Positions 42,331 through 51,497 are shown, counted from the stretch's first letter. The stretch: DNA of 64,000 nucleotides from MPNO01 sp965205995 (GCA_965205995.1 OZ242200.1:2232001-2296000); one strand, 5' to 3'. The notes: generated by a model from the letters alone, not told the origin. Numbers and translations are program-made.

Positions 42331-43743
42331 GTGGCCGGCCGATCGATCCGAATTTTGCTCAACGGAGAGCCCTGCGAGATCCGCCGCGTGCCGCCGGCGG
42401 CGACCGTGCTCGACTGGCTGCGGACCGAACGGGCTCTCACCGGCACCAAGGAGGGCTGCGCCGAGGGCGATTGCGGCGCCTGCACGGTGGTGCTCGGCAT
42501 CCCGGACGGCGCGGGCATGCGCTACGAGGCGGTCAATAGCTGCCTGATGGCGGTGCCGCAGCTCGCCGGCAAGGCGCTGATCACAATCGAGGGGCTGGCG
42601 GAGAATGGCGGGCTCCACCCGCTGCAGGAAGCGATGGTCGAGGCGGATGCGAGCCAATGCGGGTTCTGCACGCCGGGGATCGTGATGGCGCTGTATGCGT
42701 TCCAGCAGGGCGGCGAGGAGCCCGAGGACGAGACCATCCACGACGCGCTGGCCGGCAATCTCTGCCGCTGCACCGGCTACCGGCCGATCGTCGATGCCGC
42801 GCGCAACGCGCCGTCCGCGCCCCGCGCTATCCCGTCCGCCCCGGTTCCCGAGGCCGCGCCGGACTACCGCGCCGGGCGCCAGGTGTTTTTCGCGCCCCGG
42901 ACGCTGGACGAGCTGATCGCGCTGCGCGCGGCGCATCCCGCCGCCCCGCTGCTTGCCGGCGGCACCGATCTCGGCCTCCTGTTCTCGAAGGAGCGGAAAG
43001 CCTTTCCCGCCATCCTCTCGGTCGCCGGGGTGGACGAGCTGCGCCGGCTGGAGACGCGCGAGGACGAGATCGAGATCGGCGCCGCGGTGACCTATACCGG
43101 GGCGCTCCCCGTGCTCGACGCCGAATACCCGGGGATGGGGGAGCTGATCCGCCGTATCGGGTCGCGCCAGATCCGCAATCTCGGCACCATCGGCGGCAAT
43201 ATCGGCAACGCCTCGCCGATCGGCGACACCCTGCCCTGGCTGATCGCGCTCGACGCGACGCTGGTGCTGCGCGGGCCGGGGGGCGCGCGCGAGATGCCCG
43301 TCGAGAGCTTCTTCCTCGGCTACCGCGAGACCGATCTCGGACCGGGCGAAATCATCGCCTCGGTGCGGGTCCCCCGCCTCTCCGCTGGGCAGGTGTTCCG
43401 CATCTACAAGGTTTCCAAGCGCTACGATCAGGACATCTCGGCGGTGATCGGGGCCTATTGCCTGACGCTAGTCGACGGCCGCGTCAGCGACGCCCGGATC
43501 GCCTATGGCGGCATGGCGGCGACGCCGAAGCGCGCGCGCGCCGCCGAACGGGCGCTGATCGGCGAGGTCTGGGGGGAAGCGGCGGTCGAGGCCGCCGGGC
43601 GGGCGATCGCCGAGGATTTCGAGCCCATCGACGACTTCCGCGCCAGCGCCCGGTACCGCCTGACGGTGGCGGCCAATCTGCTGCGCCGCCTCCATCTCCA
43701 GACCGCGGGGGAAGCGGCGCCGACCGGGGTGTTCGCGCTGTGA
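42331..43743 (+). CDS. xdhA: Xanthine dehydrogenase small subunit (2Fe-2S and FAD domains)
   Basis: 470 residues, GTG start at 42331 (GGGGGAC upstream). Residues about 40-75 hold the plant-type 2Fe-2S motif CAEGDCGACTVV, and about 100-150 the second cluster CGFCTPGIVMA and CRCTGYRP. The FAD domain has LLAGGTDLGLL and RNLGTIGGNIGNASPIGDTLPWL. It oxidises hypoxanthine/xanthine to urate together with XdhB, passing electrons to NAD. GTGA overlap with xdhB. First gene of the purine block that runs to uraH. Confidence 0.93.
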   Translation: MAGRSIRILLNGEPCEIRRVPPAATVLDWLRTERALTGTKEGCAEGDCGACTVVLGIPDGAGMRYEAVNSCLMAVPQLAGKALITIEGLAENGGLHPLQEAMVEADASQCGFCTPGIVMALYAFQQGGEEPEDETIHDALAGNLCRCTGYRPIVDAARNAPSAPRAIPSAPVPEAAPDYRAGRQVFFAPRTLDELIALRAAHPAAPLLAGGTDLGLLFSKERKAFPAILSVAGVDELRRLETREDEIEIGAAVTYTGALPVLDAEYPGMGELIRRIGSRQIRNLGTIGGNIGNASPIGDTLPWLIALDATLVLRGPGGAREMPVESFFLGYRETDLGPGEIIASVRVPRLSAGQVFRIYKVSKRYDQDISAVIGAYCLTLVDGRVSDARIAYGGMAATPKRARAAERALIGEVWGEAAVEAAGRAIAEDFEPIDDFRASARYRLTVAANLLRRLHLQTAGEAAPTGVFAL

Positions 43744-46047
43744 CCTCGTCCGTGCTCAAGGGCGGGGTCCATCGCGCGTGGCGCCACGACAGCGCGGCGA
43801 AGCACGTCACCGGCCGCGCCGTCTATATCGACGACATGCCCGCCCTCCCCGGCACCCAGGAGGTCTGGCTCGCGACCAGCCCGCACCCGCATGCGCGCAT
43901 CCTCTCCGTCGACTGCGCGAAGGCGCGGGCGGTTCCGGGGGTGAGCGCGGCGATCACCGGCGCCGACATCCCGGGCGTCAACGACGTCGCGCCGATCTTC
44001 TCGGGCGAGCCGATCCTGGCCGATGGCGTCGTGGAATATGTCGGCCACCCCATCGCCGCGATCGCCGCCGCCGACCGCGACACCGCAAGGCGGGCGGCGG
44101 CGCTGGTCGCCGTCGAGTACGAGTTGCTGGACCCCGTGCTCACCATCGAGGACGCGCTCGACCGCGAGAGCTATGTCGCCAGGCCGCAGGTCATGGCGCG
44201 GGGCGAGGCCGGCGCCGCCATCGCCGCCGCGCCGCACCGCATCGAGGGCGAGGCGGGCTGCGGCGGGCAGGACCATTTCTATCTCGAAGGCCAGATCGCG
44301 CTCGCGGTGCCGCAGGAAGATTCCGACATGCTGGTCTATTCCTCGACCCAGCACCCGACCGAGGTCCAGCACGGCGTCGCCCACACGCTCGGCGTGCCGG
44401 CCAACGCGGTCACCGTCGAGGTCAGGCGGATGGGCGGCGCCTTCGGCGGCAAGGAGAGCCAGGCGACCATCGTCGCCGCCATCGCCGCGGTGCTGGCGCG
44501 CGCCTCGGGCCTGCCGGTCAAGCTCCGCCTCGCGCGCGACGACGACATGATCGTCACCGGCAAGCGGCACGACTTCCTGTTCCGCTACGAAGCCGGGTTC
44601 GACGACACGGGCAGAATTTCGGGGCTCGACTTCATGTTCGCCGCGCGGGCGGGCAATGTCGCCGACCTCTCGACCTCGGTGATGGGCCGCGCGCTGTGCC
44701 ACGCCGATAATTGCTACGACATCCCGAACGCGCTGTTCCGCGGCTATTGCTGCAAGACCAACACGGTCTCCAACACCGCCTTCCGCGGCTTCGGCGGGCC
44801 GCAGGGGATGGTGGCGATCGAGATCGTGATCGAGCATATCGCCCGCACCCTCGGCATCGATGTCGAGGCGGTCCGCCGGGCCAATTATTACGGCGAGGCG
44901 CCGAGGAACGTCGCGCCCTACGGCCAAATCGTCGACGACAACATCATCGAGGAGATCGTCGAGCTTCTGTCCGAGACAGGCGGGCTACGAAGAGCGCAGG
45001 CAGGAGGTCGCGGCATTCAACGAGACCAGCCCGGTGATCAAGAAGGGCATCGCCCTGATGCCGATCAAGTTCGGCATCTCGTTCAACGTGAAGAGCCTCA
45101 ACCAGGCCGGCGCGCTGGTCCATGTCTATACCGACGGCAGCGTCCATCTGAACCACGGCGGCACCGAGATGGGCCAGGGGCTCTACGTCAAGATCGCCCA
45201 GGTGGTGTCCGAGACGTTCCAGATCGACCTCGACCGCATCCGCCTGTCGCCCGCCTCGACCGACAAGGTGCCCAACACCTCGGCCACCGCCGCGTCGTCG
45301 GGCTCCGACCTCAACGGCATGGCGGCGCTCGACGCGGCGATGCGGATCAAGGAGCGGATGACCGGGGTGGCGGCGGAACATTTCGGCGTGGATGCGGGCG
45401 AAATCCGCTTCGCCGATAACCGGATCTATGCCGGCAACCGGAGCCTCACCTTCGGCGAGCTCGCCAGGATGAGCTGGGCGGAGCGGGTCTCGCTGTCGGC
45501 CACCGGGTTCTACCGCACCCCCGATATCCACTGGGACGCCGAGAGGATGCAGGGCCGGCCGTTCTTCTACCACGCCTATGGCGCCTGCATCGCCGAGGTG
45601 GCGATCGACACGCTGACCGGGGAGAACCGGGTGCTCCGCGCCGACATCCTGGAGGATTGCGGCTCCTCGCTGAACCCGGCGATCGACCTCGGCCAGATCG
45701 AGGGCGGGTTCGTCCAGGGGATGGGCTGGGTGACGATGGAGGAGCTGTGGTGGGACGCCGGCGGCAGGCTCCGCACGCATGGCCCCTCGACCTACAAGAT
45801 CCCCGGCAGCCGCGACGTGCCGCCGGTGTTCAACGTCCACATCCTCGAGGACTCGCCCAACCCGCACCCCACCATCTTCCGCTCCAAGGCGGTCGGCGAG
45901 CCGCCGCTGATGCTGGCGCTCTCGGTCTGGCTGGCGATCCGCGACGCGGTCGCATCGCTCGCCGGGCACCGCCGCGTCGTCCGCCTCGACCCGCCGGCGA
46001 CGCCGGAACGCGTGCTCGCCGCGGTCGAGGAGGTCATGGCGCCGTGA
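43740..46047 (+). pseudogene. xdhB: Xanthine dehydrogenase molybdenum subunit, one-base frameshift
   Basis: Begins with GTG at 43740. Up to about 44975 the frame is XdhB (AAKHVTGRAVYIDDMP, GGQDHFYLEGQ, GGAFGGKESQ, NTAFRGFGGPQGM). At 44977 one extra base breaks it (GAGACAGGCGGGC); reading GAGAC-GGCGGGC restores TAGYEERRQEVAAFNETSPVIKKG in the next frame, which continues to 46047 with GTEMGQGLYVKI, TSATAASSGSDLNG and GEPPLML bearing the catalytic Glu. Total length fits about 768 residues. All neighbouring purine genes are intact, so an assembly indel is more likely than true loss. The stop overlaps uraD. Confidence 0.82.
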
Positions 46048-46550
46048 GGCTCGCCGAGCTCAACGCGGCGACGCGGGAGGTGTTCACCGCCGCGCTCGGC
46101 CCGGTATTCGAGCACTCGCCGTGGATCGCCCGGGACGCCTGGGAGGCGCGGCCCTTCGCCTCGGCCGAGGATCTGTTCGAGGCGATGGCGGCGGCGATCG
46201 CGGCGGCCGACGACGACGCCAAGCTCGCTTTGATCCGCGCCCATCCCGACCTCGCCGGCAAGGCGGCGCGGGCCGGCGCGCTCACCGACCATTCGACGCG
46301 CGAGCAGCAGGGGGCCGGGCTCGACCGGCTGGGCGACGAGGAGTTCGCGCGTTTCCACCGGCTGAATTCGGCCTATCGCGACCGCTTCGGCTTTCCCTTT
46401 ATCGTTGCGGTCCGCGGACTTGCGAAAGACAGTATTCTGGAGGCCTTCGAACGCCGCCTCGGCAACGACGAAGCGGCGGAGATCGATGAGGCGCTGCGCA
46501 ATATCGGGTCGATCGGCCGGTTCCGGCTGTTCGACCTGTTGCAGGACTGA
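46044..46550 (+). CDS. uraD: 2-oxo-4-hydroxy-4-carboxy-5-ureidoimidazoline (OHCU) decarboxylase
   Basis: 168 residues, GTG start overlapping the xdhB stop by four bases. Signatures: FEHSPWIARDAWEARPF, RAHPDLAGKAARAG with the catalytic His, STREQQGAGLDRL and LNSAYRDRFGFPFIVAVRG. It converts OHCU to (S)-allantoin in the urate pathway. Next gene, puuD, starts nine bases downstream. Confidence 0.92.
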   Translation: MRLAELNAATREVFTAALGPVFEHSPWIARDAWEARPFASAEDLFEAMAAAIAAADDDAKLALIRAHPDLAGKAARAGALTDHSTREQQGAGLDRLGDEEFARFHRLNSAYRDRFGFPFIVAVRGLAKDSILEAFERRLGNDEAAEIDEALRNIGSIGRFRLFDLLQD

Positions 46551-46559
46551 GGCGGGAAG

Positions 46560-47747
46560 ATGGAATCGATCCTGAGCGAATGGATCAACCTGGTCCTCCG
46601 CTGGACCCACATCGTCACCGGGATCGCCTGGATCGGCTCGTCCTTCCTGTTCATGTGGCTCGACAGCCATCTGGAGAAGCCCGACCCGCCGCGCAAGGGG
46701 GTCGAGGGCGAGCTCTGGATGACCCATAGCGGCGGGTTCTACGTCGTCGAGAAGATGGATCTGGCGCCCGATGAGGTGCCGCGGACGCTGCACTGGTTCA
46801 AATGGGAGGCGGCGTGGACCTGGATCTCGGGCTTCCTGCTGCTCTGCCTGATGTATTACTACGGCGCGGAGATCTACCTGATCGACCGCGCGGTCGCGGA
46901 TCTCTCGAAGCCCGAGGCGATCGCCATCGGCATCGCCCTGCTGGCGGTGTCCTGGTTCGTCTACGACACGCTCTACAAGTCGCGGCTCCGCCACCGCGGC
47001 GCGACGGTCGAGTGCATCGGCTTCGCGCTCCTGATCCTCGTCGCCTACGGGCTCACCCATGTGTTCTCGGCGCGCGGCGCCTATGTGCATGTCGGCGCCA
47101 TGCTCGGCACCATCATGGTCGCCAATGTGTGGATGATCATCATCCCGTCGCAGCAGAAGCTGGTCGATGCGACCAAGGCCGGCACCGCGCTCGACGCCCG
47201 CCTCGCCTTCAACGCCAAGCAGCGCTCGGTCCACAACAACTACATGACGCTGCCGGTCATCTTCATCATGATCAGCAGCCATTACCCGAGCACGTTCGGC
47301 CACGATTTCGGCTGGGCGGTGCTGATCGTCGTCTTCATCGCCGGCGCGCTGGTGCGCCACTGGTTCAATTTGCGCAATGCGGGGCAGGGACGCATCTGGC
47401 CGATCCCGGCCGCCGTGGCCATCATGCTGGTCCTGGTCTACGCGACCCTGCCGGGCGGCACGATGACCGACGAGGACGCCGACCCGGTCACCTTCGCCGA
47501 GGCCTATGACATCGTCGCCAAGCGCTGCGTTTCCTGCCACGCGGCGAAACCGGCCGACGAGAATTTCGACAAGCCGCCGAAGAACGTCGCCTTCGACACC
47601 GCCGAGCAGATCCGCAACCAGGCACCGAAGATCCGGGCGGTCGCGGTGCTGACCCGAACCATGCCGGTCGGCAACGAGACCAGGATGACCGACGATGAGC
47701 GCCGCGTCCTTGGGCGCTGGATCGCCGAGGGGGCGGAGATTGAATAG
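46560..47747 (+). CDS. puuD: Membrane-bound urate hydroxylase/oxidase with C-terminal cytochrome c (PuuD)
   Basis: 395 residues. About eight membrane segments (ILSEWINLVLRWTHIVTGIAWIGSSFLFMWLDS) with paired histidines in THIV and in the HNNYMTLPV segment, matching the heme-type urate oxidase. After about residue 300 a periplasmic cytochrome c domain carries RCVSCH. It oxidises urate to 5-hydroxyisourate, delivering electrons to a respiratory acceptor instead of O2/H2O2. Lies between uraD and uraH, as expected. Confidence 0.92.
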   Translation: MESILSEWINLVLRWTHIVTGIAWIGSSFLFMWLDSHLEKPDPPRKGVEGELWMTHSGGFYVVEKMDLAPDEVPRTLHWFKWEAAWTWISGFLLLCLMYYYGAEIYLIDRAVADLSKPEAIAIGIALLAVSWFVYDTLYKSRLRHRGATVECIGFALLILVAYGLTHVFSARGAYVHVGAMLGTIMVANVWMIIIPSQQKLVDATKAGTALDARLAFNAKQRSVHNNYMTLPVIFIMISSHYPSTFGHDFGWAVLIVVFIAGALVRHWFNLRNAGQGRIWPIPAAVAIMLVLVYATLPGGTMTDEDADPVTFAEAYDIVAKRCVSCHAAKPADENFDKPPKNVAFDTAEQIRNQAPKIRAVAVLTRTMPVGNETRMTDDERRVLGRWIAEGAEIE

Positions 47748-48789
47748 CGGGCGCCTGCTCGCGGCGGCGCTGCTCATCGCCGCGGCGCCCGCCTTCGCCC
47801 ACGCCCAGAGCGCCGCCTTCGCCGCCGGAAGCTGGCCCGCGATCGACAGCTATGCCGACGGGCTCGGCGTTCCGGTCACGCTGGAGAGCTCCAGCCCGTT
47901 CGGGCTCGCCGATTTCGGCACCGCGGCGGGGCCGCCGGCGCTTGTGCCGGCGACGCTGTTCCTGCCGGCCGGCCCGCCCAAGGGCAAGATTCCGGCGGTG
48001 GTGCTGCTGCACGGCGCCGCCGGCGTGCTCTACCAGCGCGAGATGACCTATGCCCGCCAGTTCCAGGCGATGGGCGTCGGCGCGCTGGTGATCGACGTCT
48101 TCGGCGGCAGGCGCGACCGCGCCACCGGGTTCATCGAGCGGCTGCTCGAGATCACCGAGACGATGATGATCGCGGACGCCTATTCCGGGCTCCGCTTTCT
48201 CGCCCGCCACGCGGCGGTCGACCCCGCGCGGGTGGCGCTGATGGGGTTCTCCTATGGCGGCATGGCGTCGGTGCTGGCGGCTTACGCCCAAATCGCCGAG
48301 ACGGCGGCGCCGGAGGGGCTCCGCTTCGCCGCCCATGTCGCGTTCTACGGCCCCTGCATCGCCCGTCTCGAGGACCGCAGGGCGACCGGCGCGCCGGTTC
48401 TCATGGTCTGGGGCAGCGACGATGCGCTGATCGACCCCGAACGCTGCGCCGAGATCGCCGCCGATCTGAAAAAGGGCGGCGCGGCGGTCAGGACCGTCGC
48501 CTATGACGGCGCCTACCACCAGTGGGACGGCGCCTGGGAGGGCCCGTTCGAGATCGGCCGCAGCCTCGCCGCCTGCCGCTTCCGGGTCAGCCGCGACGGG
48601 ATCGCGCGCGACCGCCGGACCTATCTGCCGATGACCGATTCGTGGCTGCGGCGGATCATCCTCGGGCTCTGCGCCGACGCCGACGGCTACAAGATCGGCC
48701 GCGACGACCGGATCAGGGCGATGTCGAACCGCGATGTCGGCGGTTTCCTGGCCCAGGCCTTCGCCCGCGGGGAAGCCGGCGATGGGTAG
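47740..48789 (+). CDS. Secreted dienelactone-hydrolase-like alpha/beta hydrolase inside the urate operon
   Basis: About 349 residues. I favour the TTG at 47740 because it starts a signal peptide (LLAAALLIAAAPAFAHAQ); an ATG at 47695 would lie inside puuD. Alpha/beta-hydrolase markers: VVLLHGAAGVL, GFSYGGM nucleophile elbow, WGSDDALIDP acid and AYHQWDG histidine, with FGGRRDRATGF. The dienelactone-hydrolase family usually uses a cysteine nucleophile; here serine. It overlaps puuD by eight bases and uraH by eight, so it is co-translated with urate genes. A periplasmic role on a purine breakdown intermediate is inferred. Confidence 0.78.
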   Translation: MNSGRLLAAALLIAAAPAFAHAQSAAFAAGSWPAIDSYADGLGVPVTLESSSPFGLADFGTAAGPPALVPATLFLPAGPPKGKIPAVVLLHGAAGVLYQREMTYARQFQAMGVGALVIDVFGGRRDRATGFIERLLEITETMMIADAYSGLRFLARHAAVDPARVALMGFSYGGMASVLAAYAQIAETAAPEGLRFAAHVAFYGPCIARLEDRRATGAPVLMVWGSDDALIDPERCAEIAADLKKGGAAVRTVAYDGAYHQWDGAWEGPFEIGRSLAACRFRVSRDGIARDRRTYLPMTDSWLRRIILGLCADADGYKIGRDDRIRAMSNRDVGGFLAQAFARGEAGDG

Positions 48790-49132
48790 GCTGACCACCC
48801 ATGTGCTCGATACCGCCAACGGGCGGCCCGCCGCGGGGGTCAGGATCGCGCTCTACCGCGCGGAGGACCAGAACCTCGTGCTCGCCGCGGCGACCACCAA
48901 CGCCGACGGGCGCTGCGACGAACCGATCCTCGAAGGAGAGGCGTTCAAGGCCGGCGTCTACGAGCTGATCTTCCATGTCGGCGATTATTTCCGCGATTCC
49001 GGGCACGGAGGCCCGTCGCCCGCCTTCCTCGACGTGGTGACGATCCGCTTCGGCATCGCCGACGCCGGCGAGCACTACCACGTCCCCCTGCTGGTCTCGC
49101 CCTTCGGCTACACCACCTATCGCGGGAGCTGA
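48782..49132 (+). CDS. uraH: 5-hydroxyisourate hydrolase (transthyretin-related)
   Basis: 116 residues. It starts LTTHVLDTANGRPAAGV, the catalytic His9-type N-terminus, and ends with the diagnostic YRGS tetrapeptide; HYHVPLLVSPFGYTTYRGS carries the active-site His and Arg/Ser. It hydrolyses 5-hydroxyisourate to OHCU. The ATG at 48782 overlaps the hydrolase stop by eight bases. Last gene of the xdh-uraH operon. Confidence 0.95.
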   Translation: MGRLTTHVLDTANGRPAAGVRIALYRAEDQNLVLAAATTNADGRCDEPILEGEAFKAGVYELIFHVGDYFRDSGHGGPSPAFLDVVTIRFGIADAGEHYHVPLLVSPFGYTTYRGS

Positions 49133-49163
49133 GGCGGGCTCAGCAGCCGCGCCGGATCGCGGG

Positions 49164-49454
49164 TCAGTGCCCGAGCGACCACGGGCGCGCGTGCTTGTGC
49201 CCGTGATGGTGGGGGTGATTGTGGCTGTGGCCGGGCGGCTTTCCGGACGCCACTCTGGGTTCGTCCGCGCTCTTCTCGTTTCGCTGATGCGCGACCCGGT
49301 TATTCGAGTCCATATTGGCGACGAACGGCGCGCTGACGGTGCGCCGGGCGGGCGCCCCGCAATCCGGGCACGGCAACGGCTCCGACGAACGGCTCATGGC
49401 CTGCATCTCGGTGAACGGACCGCACGCCTCGCAATCGTATCCGTAGATCGGCAT
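49164..49454 (-). CDS. fmdB: FmdB-family zinc-ribbon protein with a His-rich tail
   Basis: 96 residues. The N-terminus MPIYGYDCEACGPFTE and the CPDCGAPARRTVS segment give two CxxC knuckles of the FmdB zinc ribbon, found next to formamidase/acetamidase genes and thought to regulate them. The C-terminal half is unusually histidine-rich (HSHNHPHHHGHKHARP), suggesting metal binding. Third of a three-gene minus-strand set with AmiS and formamidase. Confidence 0.85.
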   Translation of the reverse strand: MPIYGYDCEACGPFTEMQAMSRSSEPLPCPDCGAPARRTVSAPFVANMDSNNRVAHQRNEKSADEPRVASGKPPGHSHNHPHHHGHKHARPWSLGH

Positions 49455-49520
49455 CGTGCTCTCCTCCCCGGCCCGGCCCGGCGCCGTCCGACCCCAAGCG
49501 GGGCCGGACGGGACACCCGG

Positions 49521-50039
49521 CTAGGTAATCCAGCCCTCCAGCAGCAGGTAACCCGGCAGCCAGCCGGTCAGGACACCCTGTATCGAGGTCATCCACCCCG
49601 TCACCTTGGCGATCGGTTTCTGCATCGCCAGCAACAGGAAGTACATGAACCACAACACGGCCCATGCCGCCCAGCATGCGCCGAACCAGTATCCCCACAG
49701 AGTGGTCGCGCCGGCGAAGGTGACCCATGCCACCGGTACGACGGTGATGGCGACGAACAGGCTGTACCAGCCGAGCCCGCGGCCGTCGACGTCGTGGAAC
49801 CGGTTATAGGCCACCCACAGATAGGTGAAGCTGAAGAGCAGCGTCAGCGCCCCAGCTCTGATCGCGTCCTCGTTGGAACCGGGACCGAAGGCCAGATATG
49901 CCGCCACGGCCGCCGTTAGCAGGCCGGAAAAGATGTTGATTATCGCGATCTCGCGATCGGCGATCCGGCCCATCAGCCAGAGACCGTTCAGGAACAGAAC
50001 GGCTCCGACATAGAGCAGTGCAAGTCCTAGCATGTTCAA
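49521..50039 (-). CDS. AmiS/UreI family urea/amide channel
   Basis: 172 residues, six membrane segments, matching the short proton-gated urea/amide channel fold (LGLALLYVGAVLFLNGLWLMGRI, the aromatic FSFTYLWVAYNRFHDVDGRGLGWYSLF segment). It lets formamide and short amides enter the cell. It lies between FmdA and FmdB and shares their strand, with a 155-base gap to fmdA that contains a strong GC hairpin. Confidence 0.88.
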   Translation of the reverse strand: MNMLGLALLYVGAVLFLNGLWLMGRIADREIAIINIFSGLLTAAVAAYLAFGPGSNEDAIRAGALTLLFSFTYLWVAYNRFHDVDGRGLGWYSLFVAITVVPVAWVTFAGATTLWGYWFGACWAAWAVLWFMYFLLLAMQKPIAKVTGWMTSIQGVLTGWLPGYLLLEGWIT

Positions 50040-50156
50040 GCCCTCCGCGTGTCAGGTGATCCGCGGAATGGCAGGTTCAGGACCGAACGCCCGACGGGTT
50101 GATGCGCCGGACCGACGCTCGCTGGCTGACATCCGCGGAATGGTCGGTAAAGCGAA

Positions 50157-50179
50157 GGCGGGGCGAACGCCGCCCCGCC
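50157..50179. terminator. GC-rich hairpin between formamidase and AmiS genes
   Basis: Perfect 9-bp arms GGCGGGGCG (50157-50165) and CGCCCCGCC (50171-50179). On the mRNA of the formamidase operon it directly follows the fmdA stop region (50195) and lacks a U-run, so it may attenuate or stabilise the upstream message rather than fully terminate. A 13-base direct repeat (ATCCGCGGAATGG) flanks at 50059-50071 and 50131-50143. Confidence 0.5.
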
Positions 50180-50194
50180 TCCGCCACGCACCGA

Positions 50195-51433
50195 TCAAGT
50201 GCAGGATGCCGCGTCCGCACCGCCCACCTCGATGGTCGGTCCGGAAGCCTTCGGCCGGATATCGAAATCGAAGATCTCGGTCGGAATGGCAACCGTGCAG
50301 CACGCATTCGGAATGTCCACGATGCCGCTGACCCGGCCTTCGACCGGAGCCGTGCCGAGGATCATGTAGGCCTGCTCGCCCGTATAGCCGAACTTCTTGA
50401 GGTATTCGACCGCGTTCAGGCAGGCCCGCCGGTACGCCACCGTCGCATCCAGGTACTTCTGGGAGCCGTCATGCTCATCGACGCAGACCCCCTCGAAGAT
50501 CAGATACTCGGAATAATGCGGCTCTACCGGGCTCGGCTTGAAGATCGGGTTGGTGATCCCGTACTTCTCGACACCGCCCTTGATGATGTCGACACCGATA
50601 TCGATCCAGCCGGCCATCTCGATGGCGCCGCAGAAGGTGATCTCGCCGTCTCCCTGCGACCAGTGGATATCGCCCATCGACAGCCCGGCGCCCGGCATGA
50701 AGACCGGGAAGTAGCAGGTGGAGCCGCGCGACAGGTTCTTGATGTCGCAATTGCCCCCGTGCTCGCGCCCGGGAACCGTCCGCGCGCCCTCCTGACCCGC
50801 GGCTTGCCCCGCTGCGCCGGTCATCTGCCCCATCAGCGCCGTGGTCGTGCCGGCGAGGCCGTCGGGCAGAGTGGCCAAGGGCGGCACCCGGTCCGGATCG
50901 GTCCTGAACAGGGCCGATTCCCGGTCGTTCCACGTCTTCAGCAGATCGGCGGAAGGCAGCGTGCCGATCAGCCCGGGATGGATCAGCCCGGGGAAGCGGA
51001 CGCCCGGAATATGCCGGGACGAGGTGTAGATGCCGTGGAAATCCCAGCAGGCCTTGCGCGCCTCGGGGAAGTGCTTGTCGAGGAAGCCGCCGCCGTTTTC
51101 CAGCGCGAAGATCCCGGTGAAGCCCCACTGCGAGTCTTCGAGCCAGCCGATGTCGTTGATGTCCACCACCAGAAGGTCGCCCGGCTCGGCGCCTTCGACG
51201 GCGAAGGGTCCGCTCAGATAGTGGACTTTCGAAAGGTCGACATCCCGGATGTCGTTGGCGGACTCGTCGTTGTTGATCTGTCCTCCGGTCCAGTCGTAGC
51301 ACTCGACGCGAAACTCATCCCCGCATTTGAAAGTCTCCGTGAAGGGGATGTCGGGGTGCCAGCGGTTGTGAGTCTTGACCGCCTGGTCCTCGGGCCACTT
51401 GTCCATTTCCGCCCGAAATACGGTCTTGGCCAT
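50195..51433 (-). CDS. fmdA: Formamidase
   Basis: 412 residues. MAKTVFRAEMDKWP at the start, FTETFKCGDEFRVECYDWTGGQINN, VHYLSGPFAVEGAEPGDLLVVDI and GGNCDIKNLSRGSTCYFPVF are formamidase/acetamidase family signatures (Zn-type formamidase). The GGGAGG sits 6 bases from the ATG at 51433, favoured over the adjacent ATG. It releases ammonia and formate from formamide. First gene of the fmdA-amiS-fmdB set; an 11-base direct repeat lies in its leader. Confidence 0.93.
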   Translation of the reverse strand: MAKTVFRAEMDKWPEDQAVKTHNRWHPDIPFTETFKCGDEFRVECYDWTGGQINNDESANDIRDVDLSKVHYLSGPFAVEGAEPGDLLVVDINDIGWLEDSQWGFTGIFALENGGGFLDKHFPEARKACWDFHGIYTSSRHIPGVRFPGLIHPGLIGTLPSADLLKTWNDRESALFRTDPDRVPPLATLPDGLAGTTTALMGQMTGAAGQAAGQEGARTVPGREHGGNCDIKNLSRGSTCYFPVFMPGAGLSMGDIHWSQGDGEITFCGAIEMAGWIDIGVDIIKGGVEKYGITNPIFKPSPVEPHYSEYLIFEGVCVDEHDGSQKYLDATVAYRRACLNAVEYLKKFGYTGEQAYMILGTAPVEGRVSGIVDIPNACCTVAIPTEIFDFDIRPKASGPTIEVGGADAASCT

Positions 51434-51469
51434 CATTATCCTCCCAATCCTTGGTTGTACGCGTGTGTC

Positions 51470-51497
51470 TCAGGCCTCTCGTTTGTTCAGGCCTCTC
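51470..51497. promoter_or_regulatory. Tandem 11-base repeat in the fmdA promoter region
   Basis: TCAGGCCTCTC occurs at 51470-51480 and 51487-51497, a 17-base period (read GAGAGGCCTGA toward fmdA). It lies 40-60 bases upstream of the fmdA start in an AT-richer leader and could be a double binding site for an activator or repressor of amide use. No regulator gene is adjacent; FmdB or a nitrogen regulator are guesses. Confidence 0.4.
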
